Shown here: one piece after another, positions 8,426 through 14,788 of the stretch
Layout of the letters: every line of letters starts with the position of its first letter
Position numbering within the stretch: position 1 is the first letter of the stretch
Origin: a virus
IMG/VR virus record: IMGVR_UViG_3300021356_000015
Location: 1 to 64,000 of that record
DNA: 64,000 bases
Reading direction: 5' to 3' (one strand)
Notes under the pieces: generated by a model
What the model was told of the DNA's origin: nothing
Seen by the model: the letters and a program-made list of their open reading frames with translations, nothing else
The model's database searches: none
Program-made: the position numbers and the translations under genes

Positions 8426-8659
8426 TCAGTCTTCTATGCAAATAATTCCGCTATGTGTATCAACTATAGAGGAATCTTGAGTAGCAACTTCCAATACTGA
8501 TTCGGAGTGAGCTGCACACTTAATGCCAGAAGAAGAGTTAGATTCTTTCATGTCAGCAAATGCCTTAGCCTCTTGAATCATAGATTCACTAGGAGCACTG
8601 CAAGTTGTGCAAACCACACAAAAGAAAGCCGAAGCCGATAGTAAAGTTATCTTATTCAT
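8426..8659 (-). CDS. Small exported protein, 77 aa
   Basis: It begins with a short positive n-region and hydrophobic core (MNKITLLSASAFFCVVC) followed by TCSAPSES, consistent with a signal peptide or a weak lipobox. The mature part is short, acidic and Ser-rich, with two later cysteines. It starts one base after the stop of the next upstream gene, in one operon with the exported 121-aa protein and the metalloprotease. The function is unknown. Confidence 0.5.
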   Translation of the reverse strand: MNKITLLSASAFFCVVCTTCSAPSESMIQEAKAFADMKESNSSSGIKCAAHSESVLEVATQDSSIVDTHSGIICIED

Positions 8660-8660
8660 C

Positions 8661-9026
8661 TTACTGTTGCTTGTTTTTAAATTCTATCCACTCTTCAAGA
8701 TTATCTGAGTTTCCAGTTGGCTCATATACATTCACCTTAATGACTGTATCTTGTTGCTGGTTATATTTATCTTCGATCGACACTAAATCTACCGAAATTG
8801 CGATTTCTTTACCATGGACCTCTAAAATTAGATATTCTCCATTTACTGACATGCCAACATAATGAGCTACACTATCAGGTAAAGCTTCAGCTGTTTCTGG
8901 TTGATAAGGATTAGTTCCGTTAAAATAGCGAGGACTCCTTATCATAACCTGATTCTTACATGCGTAGAAACCAAATATGACGCTAAAGAAAGCTACCGCA
9001 GCTATCAATCTCTTAATTGCTTCCAT
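8661..9026 (-). CDS. Probable lipoprotein, 121 aa
   Basis: The N-terminus has a signal-type core (LIAAVAFFSVIFGFYAC) ending in Ala-Cys, which could be a relaxed Bacteroidota lipobox, followed by KNQ. The mature ~95 residues look like a small beta domain (YLILEVHGKEIAISVDLVS). It overlaps the end of the metalloprotease gene by 14 bases, so it is translationally linked to it. An outer-membrane or periplasmic partner of the protease is a guess from context only. Confidence 0.5.
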   Translation of the reverse strand: MEAIKRLIAAVAFFSVIFGFYACKNQVMIRSPRYFNGTNPYQPETAEALPDSVAHYVGMSVNGEYLILEVHGKEIAISVDLVSIEDKYNQQQDTVIKVNVYEPTGNSDNLEEWIEFKNKQQ

Positions 9027-10236
9027 TTACGTATATTTTAGTTACAGATCGAGTACCGTTGTGATACTCAATGCTTAACATATATATTCCGGAAATCATA
9101 GGTAAGTTTTCATTGACTTGCTTACCGTGAATATCATAGTAAACGTAATTTTTAACTTGTTCGTTTTGAGTTAACTCTTGAACATTAACAATAGGAGATC
9201 CAAAACAATCATAACCTGGATCAGCATATTCACAGCTACCGTCATCGTAAATTGCATCTTGATCGTAGTTACACGCTTCTGAATCTATACATCCTGTTTC
9301 AGTACCGTCGCAAAAATCATTGTCAATGTGCTGTTGTCTAAATGCCTCCATTCTTTCGTGCATTCTTTCAATCTGGCCTATAGTAAATCCGGTCCTACAA
9401 TTTCCGCTATAGTATCCCATCATATTAGTTGGACTTTCACCGCATGCTGAAGAACACCCAAACCAAGGTATAGTTGGCTCAGTATCACATATGTAATCAC
9501 CCTGTGTATCACAATTAGTTTCGGTTTGTGCTTCTTCGCAATTACTGTATGTGGACCACCCATTTGCAAAGGTATGCAATAATCCACACCAATGGCCTAC
9601 TTCATGTGATAAAGTTGTATTTTGATTACTTGAATTTGTAATATGATCTCCAAAACCAAAACGCCCGGTTCTAATCCATATGCCAAGATTAGAAGGAGGA
9701 GTACTTGTAAATCCAGAAAAACCAGATGTCCATGGAGCAACAAATATTTCCATGTAATTACTTACACTATAACTATGTGCATTTTGAAGGCCAATATAGA
9801 AATTATTATCTGTTATATTTCCAAGTGAACCATCATATGGTTCATAATCATTTAAATCGTGATATAGTATACCGAACGATTGAGCACCAGTAAGTGTCTC
9901 GTTAGAGATACAAAAATCAATAAATGTATCATTATCATCTTCTGTCAAGCCTGAAAAAACTTGATTTAAGTGATCGATAGCTTCAATGACTATTTCTTGA
10001 GTTAAGTGTGATCCTTCTCCATATGCTTCACCTTCGTGAAATATATGGACGATCACTGGTATCGTTTTTTGTTCAAAGGAAGATCTGGAATATGTGATTC
10101 CAGGTAACGCTCGCATTGCGAAGGTGCTATCAGCTGATATGTCTTTAAGAATCATATGCTCATGGCCACACGGTGACTGAGACATAAGATTAAATGTAGC
10201 CAATAGAATTGTTAAGAGAAGTGTTAAACGTTTCAT
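9013..10236 (-). CDS. Secreted M43-type (pappalysin/cytophagalysin) metalloprotease with T9SS-like C-terminus
   Basis: The start MKRLTLLLTILL was chosen because it gives a clean signal peptide ending near MSQ; an upstream ATG at 10251 would add five residues. The zinc site HEVGHWCGLLH (near residue 210) fits HExxHxxGxxH, and NMMGYY (~273) is the Met-turn, both typical of M43 metzincins. A Cys-containing unit GCIDSEACNYDQDA (~315) follows. The last ~45 residues (VYYDIHGKQV, SGIYMLSIEYHNG) resemble a type IX secretion sorting domain. The predicted product is an active protease exported by the infected cell, which is unusual for a lytic phage. Confidence 0.75.
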   Translation of the reverse strand: MKRLTLLLTILLATFNLMSQSPCGHEHMILKDISADSTFAMRALPGITYSRSSFEQKTIPVIVHIFHEGEAYGEGSHLTQEIVIEAIDHLNQVFSGLTEDDNDTFIDFCISNETLTGAQSFGILYHDLNDYEPYDGSLGNITDNNFYIGLQNAHSYSVSNYMEIFVAPWTSGFSGFTSTPPSNLGIWIRTGRFGFGDHITNSSNQNTTLSHEVGHWCGLLHTFANGWSTYSNCEEAQTETNCDTQGDYICDTEPTIPWFGCSSACGESPTNMMGYYSGNCRTGFTIGQIERMHERMEAFRQQHIDNDFCDGTETGCIDSEACNYDQDAIYDDGSCEYADPGYDCFGSPIVNVQELTQNEQVKNYVYYDIHGKQVNENLPMISGIYMLSIEYHNGTRSVTKIYVNGSN

Positions 10237-10294
10237 GGTACAATATACCATATTTATTTCAATCCTGAAAATATTTTAACACTTTTAACATTTG

Positions 10295-10365
10295 AGGTTC
10301 GGGATGGACTTGCACCACCGTAAAAGGCTTTGCGAGCCTTCACCTAACTACTCGGACACCGAACC
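10295..10365 (-). tRNA. tRNA-Cys (GCA)
   Basis: The acceptor GGTTCGG/CCGAACC is perfect, the anticodon arm is AAGGC-TCGCAAA-GCCTT with anticodon GCA, and position 73 is U as in bacterial tRNA-Cys. The D-stem is weak and the T-loop is TGCAAGT (G at 55 instead of U). Its 5' 18 bases overlap the 3' end of the methylglyoxal synthase gene. No CCA is encoded. Confidence 0.7.
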
Positions 10366-10752
10366 GTTTTCGATCTTAGATCTATGCTTATACCACTTAA
10401 CTAAGTGAGAAGCTGTGCTATAATTTGTAGCTAATGGACAGTTATGCACATCACATACTCTCATCAACATAGAGATATCAACATCATGAGCATGTTTACC
10501 AAGAGGATCTCTAAAGAAAATAACCAAATCGATTTCAGATCTGGTGACCATAGCTGCAATTTCAGCGTCTCCTCCCATTGGACCACTAGCAACTCTTTCT
10601 ACCTTCTCAATACCGGCGTGAGCGACGTGATTACCTGTTGTTCCAGTTGCAACTATAGAGACACCTTCTGCATTAAAGAAATTAAGTCTCTTTGAAACGA
10701 AGGCGACCATATCTGCCTTCTTATTATCATGTGCTATAAGTGCTATCTTCAT
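10348..10752 (-). CDS. mgsA: Methylglyoxal synthase
   Basis: 134 aa, close to the bacterial enzyme in length. It matches MgsA along its length: IALIAHDNKK, the phosphate-binding ATGTTGN, SGPMGGDAEIAAMV with the catalytic Asp, IFFRDPL, and HDVDISMLMRVC followed by LATNYSTA. The enzyme converts dihydroxyacetone phosphate to methylglyoxal and releases phosphate, bypassing lower glycolysis. In a phage it would be an auxiliary metabolic gene, possibly freeing phosphate or diverting carbon. The stop lies inside the tRNA-Cys gene. A tRNA-Val lies just upstream. Confidence 0.85.
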   Translation of the reverse strand: MKIALIAHDNKKADMVAFVSKRLNFFNAEGVSIVATGTTGNHVAHAGIEKVERVASGPMGGDAEIAAMVTRSEIDLVIFFRDPLGKHAHDVDISMLMRVCDVHNCPLATNYSTASHLVKWYKHRSKIENGSVSE

Positions 10753-10765
10753 AGAGGTAGTATTG

Positions 10766-10840
10766 TGGGCGATGAGGGATTCGAACCCCCGACCTCCTCG
10801 GTGTAAACGAGATGCTCTGAACCAACTGAGCTAATCGCCC
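10766..10840 (-). tRNA. tRNA-Val (UAC)
   Basis: A full cloverleaf: acceptor GGGCGAT/ATCGCCC, anticodon loop TTTACAC giving UAC, and T-arm with TTCGAAT. It sits between the IMPDH-family gene and mgsA. No CCA is encoded. Confidence 0.93.
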
Positions 10841-10849
10841 TCCTAAGCC

Positions 10850-11887
10850 TTAGCTTATAAGATGCGGCTTTGCCTCTGCAAGACCCGCATTAGTTACTGC
10901 GTTGTACTCAACCTTGGACCAGTACTCGCTAGTAGTAGATGCTCCAGTGTATGAGAATGCTGACTTAATACCATCGATAAGACCAGCAAGGATAAACTTA
11001 ACTCCACCCTTGAAAGGTACAGTAGTAGATTCTCCTTCAACGTTACGTTGCTTTTGATTGTGAGTAATCTTAGTCTCAAGAGATGCAGATCCTCTGTAAC
11101 GCTTGTAAAGACCACGTGCATTTTCTAAGATAGCACCTGGTGATTCCTTAGTTCCTGAAATTAAGGATCCAACCATTACGCAATCTGCTCCAACTGCGAG
11201 TGCCTTAGCAATATCACCAGAGGACTTAATACCTCCATCTGCCATGATAGGCACATCTCTAAAGTTACCTTCGACGCAGTCAAGGATTGAGGTCACGTTT
11301 GGAACACCGAATCCAGTCTGAACTCGAGTTGTGCATAGAGAACCACCTCCGATACCAACGCGAAGGCCATCAGCTCCCCAATTAACTAAGTCTCTTGCTG
11401 CCTCTTCGGTTGCAACGTTGCCTGCGATTACATCGACAGTTGTGTGTAGGTTTTCCTTAAGCGTTGCGATTGCAGTGCGTACGTTAGCGTGGTGACCGTG
11501 CGCAACGTCGATTAAGATGATTTGGCATCCAGCTGCGCAAAGCGCTTGTGCGCGCTCAAGATAATCATCGACTGCCCCAACTGCAGCCATGATCGGAAGA
11601 TCCCAGCAAGATTCAGGTGAGTTTTGTTGAAAGTGCTTGACTTTTGCGACTTCAGCTGCTTGATCTTCGATGCTCATAAAACGGTGAATACATCCAACAC
11701 CTCCCATCTCCATCATTGCGATAGCCATCTCGCTTTCACAGACAGTGTCCATGCAAGATGCTACGATAGGAACTCGAATCTTATAATTACGAGAAACGTT
11801 GGTTGTTAGATCAATATCTTGGCGTGTGACAATATCAGAGAACTTGGGAATCAACTGAATATCATCGTATGTTAGTGCTTGCTTCAT
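10850..11887 (-). CDS. IMP dehydrogenase / GMP reductase family protein
   Basis: 345 aa TIM-barrel without CBS domains, the length of GMP reductase and short IMPDH forms. The catalytic loop is GIGGGSLCTTR with its Cys. MADGGIKSSGDIAKALAVGA and MVGSLISGTKESPG form the phosphate site, and YTGAS lies near the end. The TTRVQTGFGVPN stretch is nearer to GMP reductase, so direction (IMP to XMP or GMP to IMP) cannot be settled by eye. With the guanylate kinase at 22867 it suggests the phage tunes the guanine nucleotide pool. A late-like motif precedes it and an upstream terminator separates it from the tRNAs. Confidence 0.8.
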   Translation of the reverse strand: MKQALTYDDIQLIPKFSDIVTRQDIDLTTNVSRNYKIRVPIVASCMDTVCESEMAIAMMEMGGVGCIHRFMSIEDQAAEVAKVKHFQQNSPESCWDLPIMAAVGAVDDYLERAQALCAAGCQIILIDVAHGHHANVRTAIATLKENLHTTVDVIAGNVATEEAARDLVNWGADGLRVGIGGGSLCTTRVQTGFGVPNVTSILDCVEGNFRDVPIMADGGIKSSGDIAKALAVGADCVMVGSLISGTKESPGAILENARGLYKRYRGSASLETKITHNQKQRNVEGESTTVPFKGGVKFILAGLIDGIKSAFSYTGASTTSEYWSKVEYNAVTNAGLAEAKPHLIS

Positions 11888-11905
11888 GCTTTATTTAATT
11901 TGAAA

Positions 11906-11916
11906 TTTATATATGG
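11906..11916 (-). promoter_or_regulatory. Late-promoter-like motif before the IMPDH-family gene
   Basis: The minus strand reads CCATATATAAA, ~19 bases before the start. GAAACAAACTA lies just upstream, also present before the motif at 12965, suggesting a second conserved box. Confidence 0.5.
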
Positions 11917-11935
11917 TTGATTTAGTTTGTTTCAT

Positions 11936-11962
11936 AAAAAAGGAGCCAATTTCTTGACTCCT
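11936..11962 (-). terminator. Intrinsic terminator after the tRNA cluster
   Basis: On the minus strand AGGAGTCAA pairs with TTGGCTCCT (one G-U) around a 4-base loop, followed by six T. It closes the tRNA transcript before the IMPDH-family promoter. Confidence 0.75.
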
Positions 11963-11989
11963 ATAAGCTGATCGCTTGCATGGCATGTG

Positions 11990-12060
11990 TTCCCCGACCA
12001 AGACTCGAACTCAGACTAGCTGGACCAAAACCAGATGTGCTACCATTACACCATCGGGGA
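11990..12060 (-). tRNA. tRNA-Gln (UUG)
   Basis: The acceptor TCCCCGA/TCGGGGA is perfect, the anticodon loop TTTTGGT gives UUG, and the T-loop is TTCGAGT. 71 bases, no encoded CCA. Confidence 0.93.
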
Positions 12061-12074
12061 ATTCAATGTATCTA

Positions 12075-12314
12075 TCACTGAACGAATGTCACTTCGTTGA
12101 TCTGAACAAAAACATCTTCAATCTCCTCGTCTGTCGTCTGATCGAATACGACTGATTCCCATTTCATTCCTCGTGGGGAGACAGGAGCATTGAATCGAAT
12201 GTAGAATTCATCAAACTCAACAAAGCCTTCCATAGGGTGACCATATTGATTAGTGAATTCGGCCGTGGTCTTGTGACCATCTTTAAGTTGATAATTAACT
12301 TTAGTGACGTACAT
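12075..12314 (-). CDS. Hypothetical protein, 79 aa
   Basis: A small, mostly beta protein lying between tRNA-His and tRNA-Gln (VEFDEFYIRFNAPVSPRGMK in the middle). No known family is recognised. The leader contains GTAAACAAAACAAA directly before the ATG, an A-rich leader like those of several genes here. It is expressed within the tRNA transcript. Confidence 0.6.
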   Translation of the reverse strand: MYVTKVNYQLKDGHKTTAEFTNQYGHPMEGFVEFDEFYIRFNAPVSPRGMKWESVVFDQTTDEEIEDVFVQINEVTFVQ

Positions 12315-12365
12315 TTTGTTTTGTTTACGATACTTATACTTAATGATACTTATTTGTTTCTCTTT

Positions 12366-12441
12366 GGGTGGCTAATCGGTTTCGAACCGACGACCTCCGG
12401 AACCACAATCCGGCGCTCTAACCAGCTGAGCTATAGCCACC
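12366..12441 (-). tRNA. tRNA-His (GUG), without encoded G-1
   Basis: The acceptor GGTGGCT/AGCCACC and anticodon loop TTGTGGT give GUG, with a TTCGAAA T-loop. The discriminator is C73 as expected, but the base before position 1 is U, not the G-1 that bacterial tRNA-His genes usually encode. Confidence 0.9.
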
Positions 12442-12442
12442 A

Positions 12443-12628
12443 TTAACCAAGAATATACCAAGGCGGAATTTGACTCTTACGCTTTGGTAGTCTCTTGAAC
12501 TTTCTTACGTGAGGATATTTAATACCTTTGACTTCAATGTCAACTGTACGATTGCTGTTCTTTTTGATAATGACGCCTTCTTCCAAAGCGCCAAATACGT
12601 AGAACTCTATTTTATCTCCTACCTTCAT
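12443..12628 (-). CDS. Hypothetical small basic protein, 61 aa
   Basis: A short beta-rich, Lys/Arg-rich protein (MKVGDKIEFYVFGALEEGVI) resembling a small SH3-like barrel. The family is not recognised. It lies within the tRNA cluster, ending one base before tRNA-His and starting 14 bases after tRNA-Tyr. A nucleic-acid-binding role is possible from charge alone. Confidence 0.55.
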   Translation of the reverse strand: MKVGDKIEFYVFGALEEGVIIKKNSNRTVDIEVKGIKYPHVRKFKRLPKRKSQIPPWYILG

Positions 12629-12642
12629 CGTATTAAATTTAG

Positions 12643-12724
12643 TGGGGGTAGATGGACTCGAACCACCGATGTCTTACGACGGCTGATTTACAGTCAGCTG
12701 CAATAGCCACTATGCGATACCCCC
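12643..12724 (-). tRNA. tRNA-Tyr (GUA)
   Basis: The acceptor GGGGGTA/TACCCCC is perfect, anticodon loop CTGTAAA gives GUA, and the long variable arm is typical of class II tRNA-Tyr. 82 bases, no CCA. Confidence 0.93.
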
Positions 12725-12801
12725 GGATCCGCAGCTTAGTTTTGGGTCGTTCTCAAACTAAGCCACTTGACAGACAGCGCGACCAGTACTTCTGCCCATT
12801 T

Positions 12802-12878
12802 TGGCGTCCCCTCTAGGGCTTGAACCTAGGACCCTCTGATTAACAGTCAGATGCTCTAACCAACTGAGCTAAGGAGAC
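12802..12878 (-). tRNA. tRNA-Asn (GUU), CCA encoded
   Basis: The acceptor is GTCTCCT/AGGGGAC with one G-U, and anticodon loop CTGTTAA gives GUU. The 3' end reads G then CCA, the only tRNA in this window with genomic CCA. Confidence 0.92.
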
Positions 12879-12884
12879 GTTTTG

Positions 12885-12958
12885 AGCCGCTAGAGGGATT
12901 CGAACCCCCGACCCGCTGATTACAAATCAGCTGCTCTGGCCAACTGAGCTATAGCGGC
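12885..12958 (-). tRNA. tRNA-Thr (UGU)
   Basis: The acceptor GCCGCTA/TAGCGGC is perfect, and anticodon loop TTTGTAA gives UGU. A TATATATAAA motif ends about 7 bases before its 5' end. Confidence 0.93.
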
Positions 12959-12964
12959 ATGGTC

Positions 12965-12975
12965 TTTATATATAC
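12965..12975 (-). promoter_or_regulatory. Late-promoter-like motif inside the tRNA cluster
   Basis: The minus strand reads GTATATATAAA, preceded by GAAACAAACTAGATC, immediately upstream of tRNA-Thr. It could give the downstream tRNAs a second promoter. Confidence 0.45.
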
Positions 12976-12998
12976 ACGATCTAGTTTGTTTCGATGCC

Positions 12999-13054
12999 GG
13001 GGCCCGAAAGCGGTGCGTAATGCTTCCGGACCCCTGCGTTCGCCTCACACGCAG
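12999..13054 (-). ncRNA. GC-rich structured RNA between tRNA-Lys and tRNA-Thr
   Basis: Two adjacent hairpins. CTGCGT/ACGCAG (13034-13054) abuts the 3' end of tRNA-Lys. A strong 13-bp stem, GGGGTCCGGAAGC with GCTTTCGGGCCCC (12999-13034, G-U pairs allowed), follows. It is far richer in GC than its surroundings and is not a tRNA cloverleaf. It has no T run, so it is not a standard terminator. It may be a processing signal or a small RNA. Confidence 0.45.
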
Positions 13055-13128
13055 TAGCCCCTCTGGGACTCGAACCCAGGACCCTCTCATTAAAAGTGAG
13101 ATGCTCTAACCAACTGAGCTAAGAGACC
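13055..13128 (-). tRNA. tRNA-Lys (UUU)
   Basis: The acceptor GGTCTCT/AGGGGCT contains G-U pairs, including G1-U72, and anticodon loop CTTTTAA gives UUU. The T-loop is TTCGAGT. Confidence 0.92.
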
Positions 13129-13178
13129 ATGATCGAGATAAGCTGCACCTGTCGGCTCAGATCAGTGGCATACGTGTC

Positions 13179-13268
13179 TTACCTATCTCTACCTTGATTG
13201 TTATGACTCCACAAGGTATCGGAGCTGCCTATCATATAACAAACTTTAGGAATTACCTTAATAGACAT
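13179..13268 (-). CDS. Possible 29-aa protein between tRNA-Ile and tRNA-Lys
   Basis: The 217-base gap 13129-13345 holds one short minus-strand frame beginning MSIKVIPKVCYMIGSSDTLW, with GGGAGG about 13 bases before the ATG. It looks protein-like but is very short, and the spacer could instead be an untranslated or processed RNA. The function is unknown. Confidence 0.25.
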   Translation of the reverse strand: MSIKVIPKVCYMIGSSDTLWSHNNQGRDR

Positions 13269-13345
13269 AGCAATTCTTGCAACCTCCCTTATATTGTCGC
13301 CTTAAGATCTATATGAGGTATCAACCTTAGGCCTTTAAATATTAG

Positions 13346-13419
13346 TAGGGACGACGGGATTTGAACCCATGACCTTGACTGTATAAGAGTCCTGCTCTAA
13401 CCAACTGAGCTACGTCCCC
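13346..13419 (-). tRNA. tRNA-Ile (UAU)
   Basis: The acceptor is GGGGACG/CGTCCCT with G1-U72, and anticodon loop CTTATAC gives UAU, which reads AUA. AUA is usually a rare codon in hosts but common in AT-rich phages. The first tRNA of the cluster in transcription order. Confidence 0.9.
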
Positions 13420-13479
13420 ATGTTGATCGCACCTGATGAATTTGTAGAGGTGCAAGACTCGAAAAAAACTAGACCGAGA

Positions 13480-13490
13480 TGTCAAAGAAC
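13480..13490 (-). promoter_or_regulatory. boxA-like antitermination element before the tRNA cluster
   Basis: The minus strand reads GTTCTTTGACA in the leader ~60 bases before tRNA-Ile. It matches the boxA element found before Bacteroidota rRNA genes. The same GTTCTTTGA precedes the other tRNA cluster at 25555-25563. Confidence 0.5.
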
Positions 13491-13563
13491 TTTCGTTCGA
13501 TAGATACAAGGCTAATATACTAAACCTTGCCTAAAGTTTAAAATTTTGGAGTGTTAAAATTTG

Positions 13564-14169
13564 TTAAATTTTAGCCATAGCCTCCATGATAAGCATCTTA
13601 CCGCGGCGAATACGATTCTTAACGGTTTGGAGGTTGACACCATGCTTGATAGCGATGTCTTCGTACTTCATGTTATTGAGAAGACGATCTTCAATGATGT
13701 CTCGGTACATTGGCTTGAGACCTTTAATGCAAGTCAAGGCCAAAGCATATTGTTCCATCAGTTGATTCTCTTCTTCGAGATAGTCTTTCTCGGTACGTTG
13801 CTCATAATCGTTGAGCAACTCGTCGATGGTTTCGTTAACGCCATTAGAGGCAGAGACTTCTACGCCGAAGTCTTTCATACCATCGATACTGTACTTGCGA
13901 TTGCGCTCGCGAATCCATCCAAGAGACTCGTTGAAGGCAATGCGATACAGCCAAGTAGTAATTTGATATTTAGGATCGTATTGATCGATCTTAGTCCACA
14001 TCTTGATCAGAGTATTAGCCAAGATGTCTTCGGCTGCTTCTGCATCTTTAACTACATTCATAATATAGTTACGAAGACCTGGTTGAACTCGCTTGTACAG
14101 CAAGTTAAAGTCTTTTTCAGATCGAGTAGCCAAGAAGTTTTCTGCAAGTTCGCGATACGTGCTCTGCAT
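13564..14169 (-). CDS. ECF-like sigma-70 family sigma factor
   Basis: About 201 aa with start MQSTYREL; an upstream in-frame ATG at 14214 would add 15 residues. Sigma region 2 covers about residues 10-90 (DILANTLIKMWTKIDQYDPK, TTWLYRIAFNESLGWIRERN), and region 4 with a helix-turn-helix lies near 150-195 (YEDIAIKHGVNLQTVKNRIR). This is the two-domain layout of ECF sigma factors. No anti-sigma gene is adjacent. It is separate from the gp55-like late sigma at 52172, so this phage may redirect host polymerase in two stages. It lies just upstream of the boxA/tRNA cluster. Confidence 0.85.
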   Translation of the reverse strand: MQSTYRELAENFLATRSEKDFNLLYKRVQPGLRNYIMNVVKDAEAAEDILANTLIKMWTKIDQYDPKYQITTWLYRIAFNESLGWIRERNRKYSIDGMKDFGVEVSASNGVNETIDELLNDYEQRTEKDYLEEENQLMEQYALALTCIKGLKPMYRDIIEDRLLNNMKYEDIAIKHGVNLQTVKNRIRRGKMLIMEAMAKI

Positions 14170-14242
14170 GTAAGTTTGTTTAGAGGGGTGAAAGTTACAT
14201 GGTAAATATACCACAAAAAATTTAAACGGGAAACTTTAAATG

Positions 14243-14758
14243 TTAAAAATCGTTAAAAGTTTCCAAAAGTCGCTGTAGTTCTTGAGGCTTATAGCCCCAA
14301 AGATCGGTAGACGCATTGATAATTCGCTTCTTAGGATCTGACTTGTACTTTTTACCGGGATAGCCAATAACTGAGTAGTACCCATTGGATGACCCTGGCC
14401 ATTCCTGCATGGGCCAATAAGACAAGCTACACTCATAATCCTTAAGAGGAGTAATGCGATTCATTAAGTATGTCTTGGTCGGTAGAAGCTTTTTATTATT
14501 CAACAACATAACTGCTTCATCGTGCTCCGCAGGCAATAGTCTAATAGTTCCCTTGAGTCGTTGTAGTGCGTCTTGTGCAGTCTTGGGATCCCAAGCGAAG
14601 TTTCCTAAGTGATAAACTAAATCTTCGTCTGTGACCACTGAATTCCAATTGCCAATCAACTCGTTAGTCATATTGTCAACGTCCTTAAATGGCCTCTTAA
14701 ACTTAGAGATTGCGTTGGGTCGACCCAACTGTAAGTTAGAAGTCACATATACTTTCAT
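14243..14758 (-). CDS. Degenerate calcineurin-like phosphoesterase
   Basis: 171 aa. It follows the plan of small metallophosphoesterases, but the metal-binding motifs are altered: TSNLQLGR where S-D-x-H-x-G-H is usual, YHLGNF where G-D-F is usual, PAEHDE in place of GNHD, SYWPMQEWPG for the S-H-Y-P segment, and NASTDLWG where N-x-H-G-H is usual. Nearly every metal ligand is missing, so catalysis is unlikely. It may be a binding protein derived from a phosphoesterase, or it may have lost its function. Confidence 0.6.
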   Translation of the reverse strand: MKVYVTSNLQLGRPNAISKFKRPFKDVDNMTNELIGNWNSVVTDEDLVYHLGNFAWDPKTAQDALQRLKGTIRLLPAEHDEAVMLLNNKKLLPTKTYLMNRITPLKDYECSLSYWPMQEWPGSSNGYYSVIGYPGKKYKSDPKKRIINASTDLWGYKPQELQRLLETFNDF

Positions 14759-14788
14759 GTATTGTTATATAAAAATATTGAGGTATGT

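Noticed and set aside
12725-12801. Short frame and hairpin between tRNA-Asn and tRNA-Tyr
   Set aside because: The 13-codon frame is too short; CTTAGTTT/AAACTAAG forms a hairpin, but with no T run and no clear function.
13129-13345. Additional tRNA in the gap between tRNA-Ile and tRNA-Lys
   Set aside because: No acceptor stem or TTCGA T-loop could be found; only a weak 29-codon frame is present.
13561-14205. A 214-aa plus-strand frame opposite the sigma factor
   Set aside because: The minus-strand frame has clear sigma regions 2 and 4; the plus frame shows no recognisable motif.
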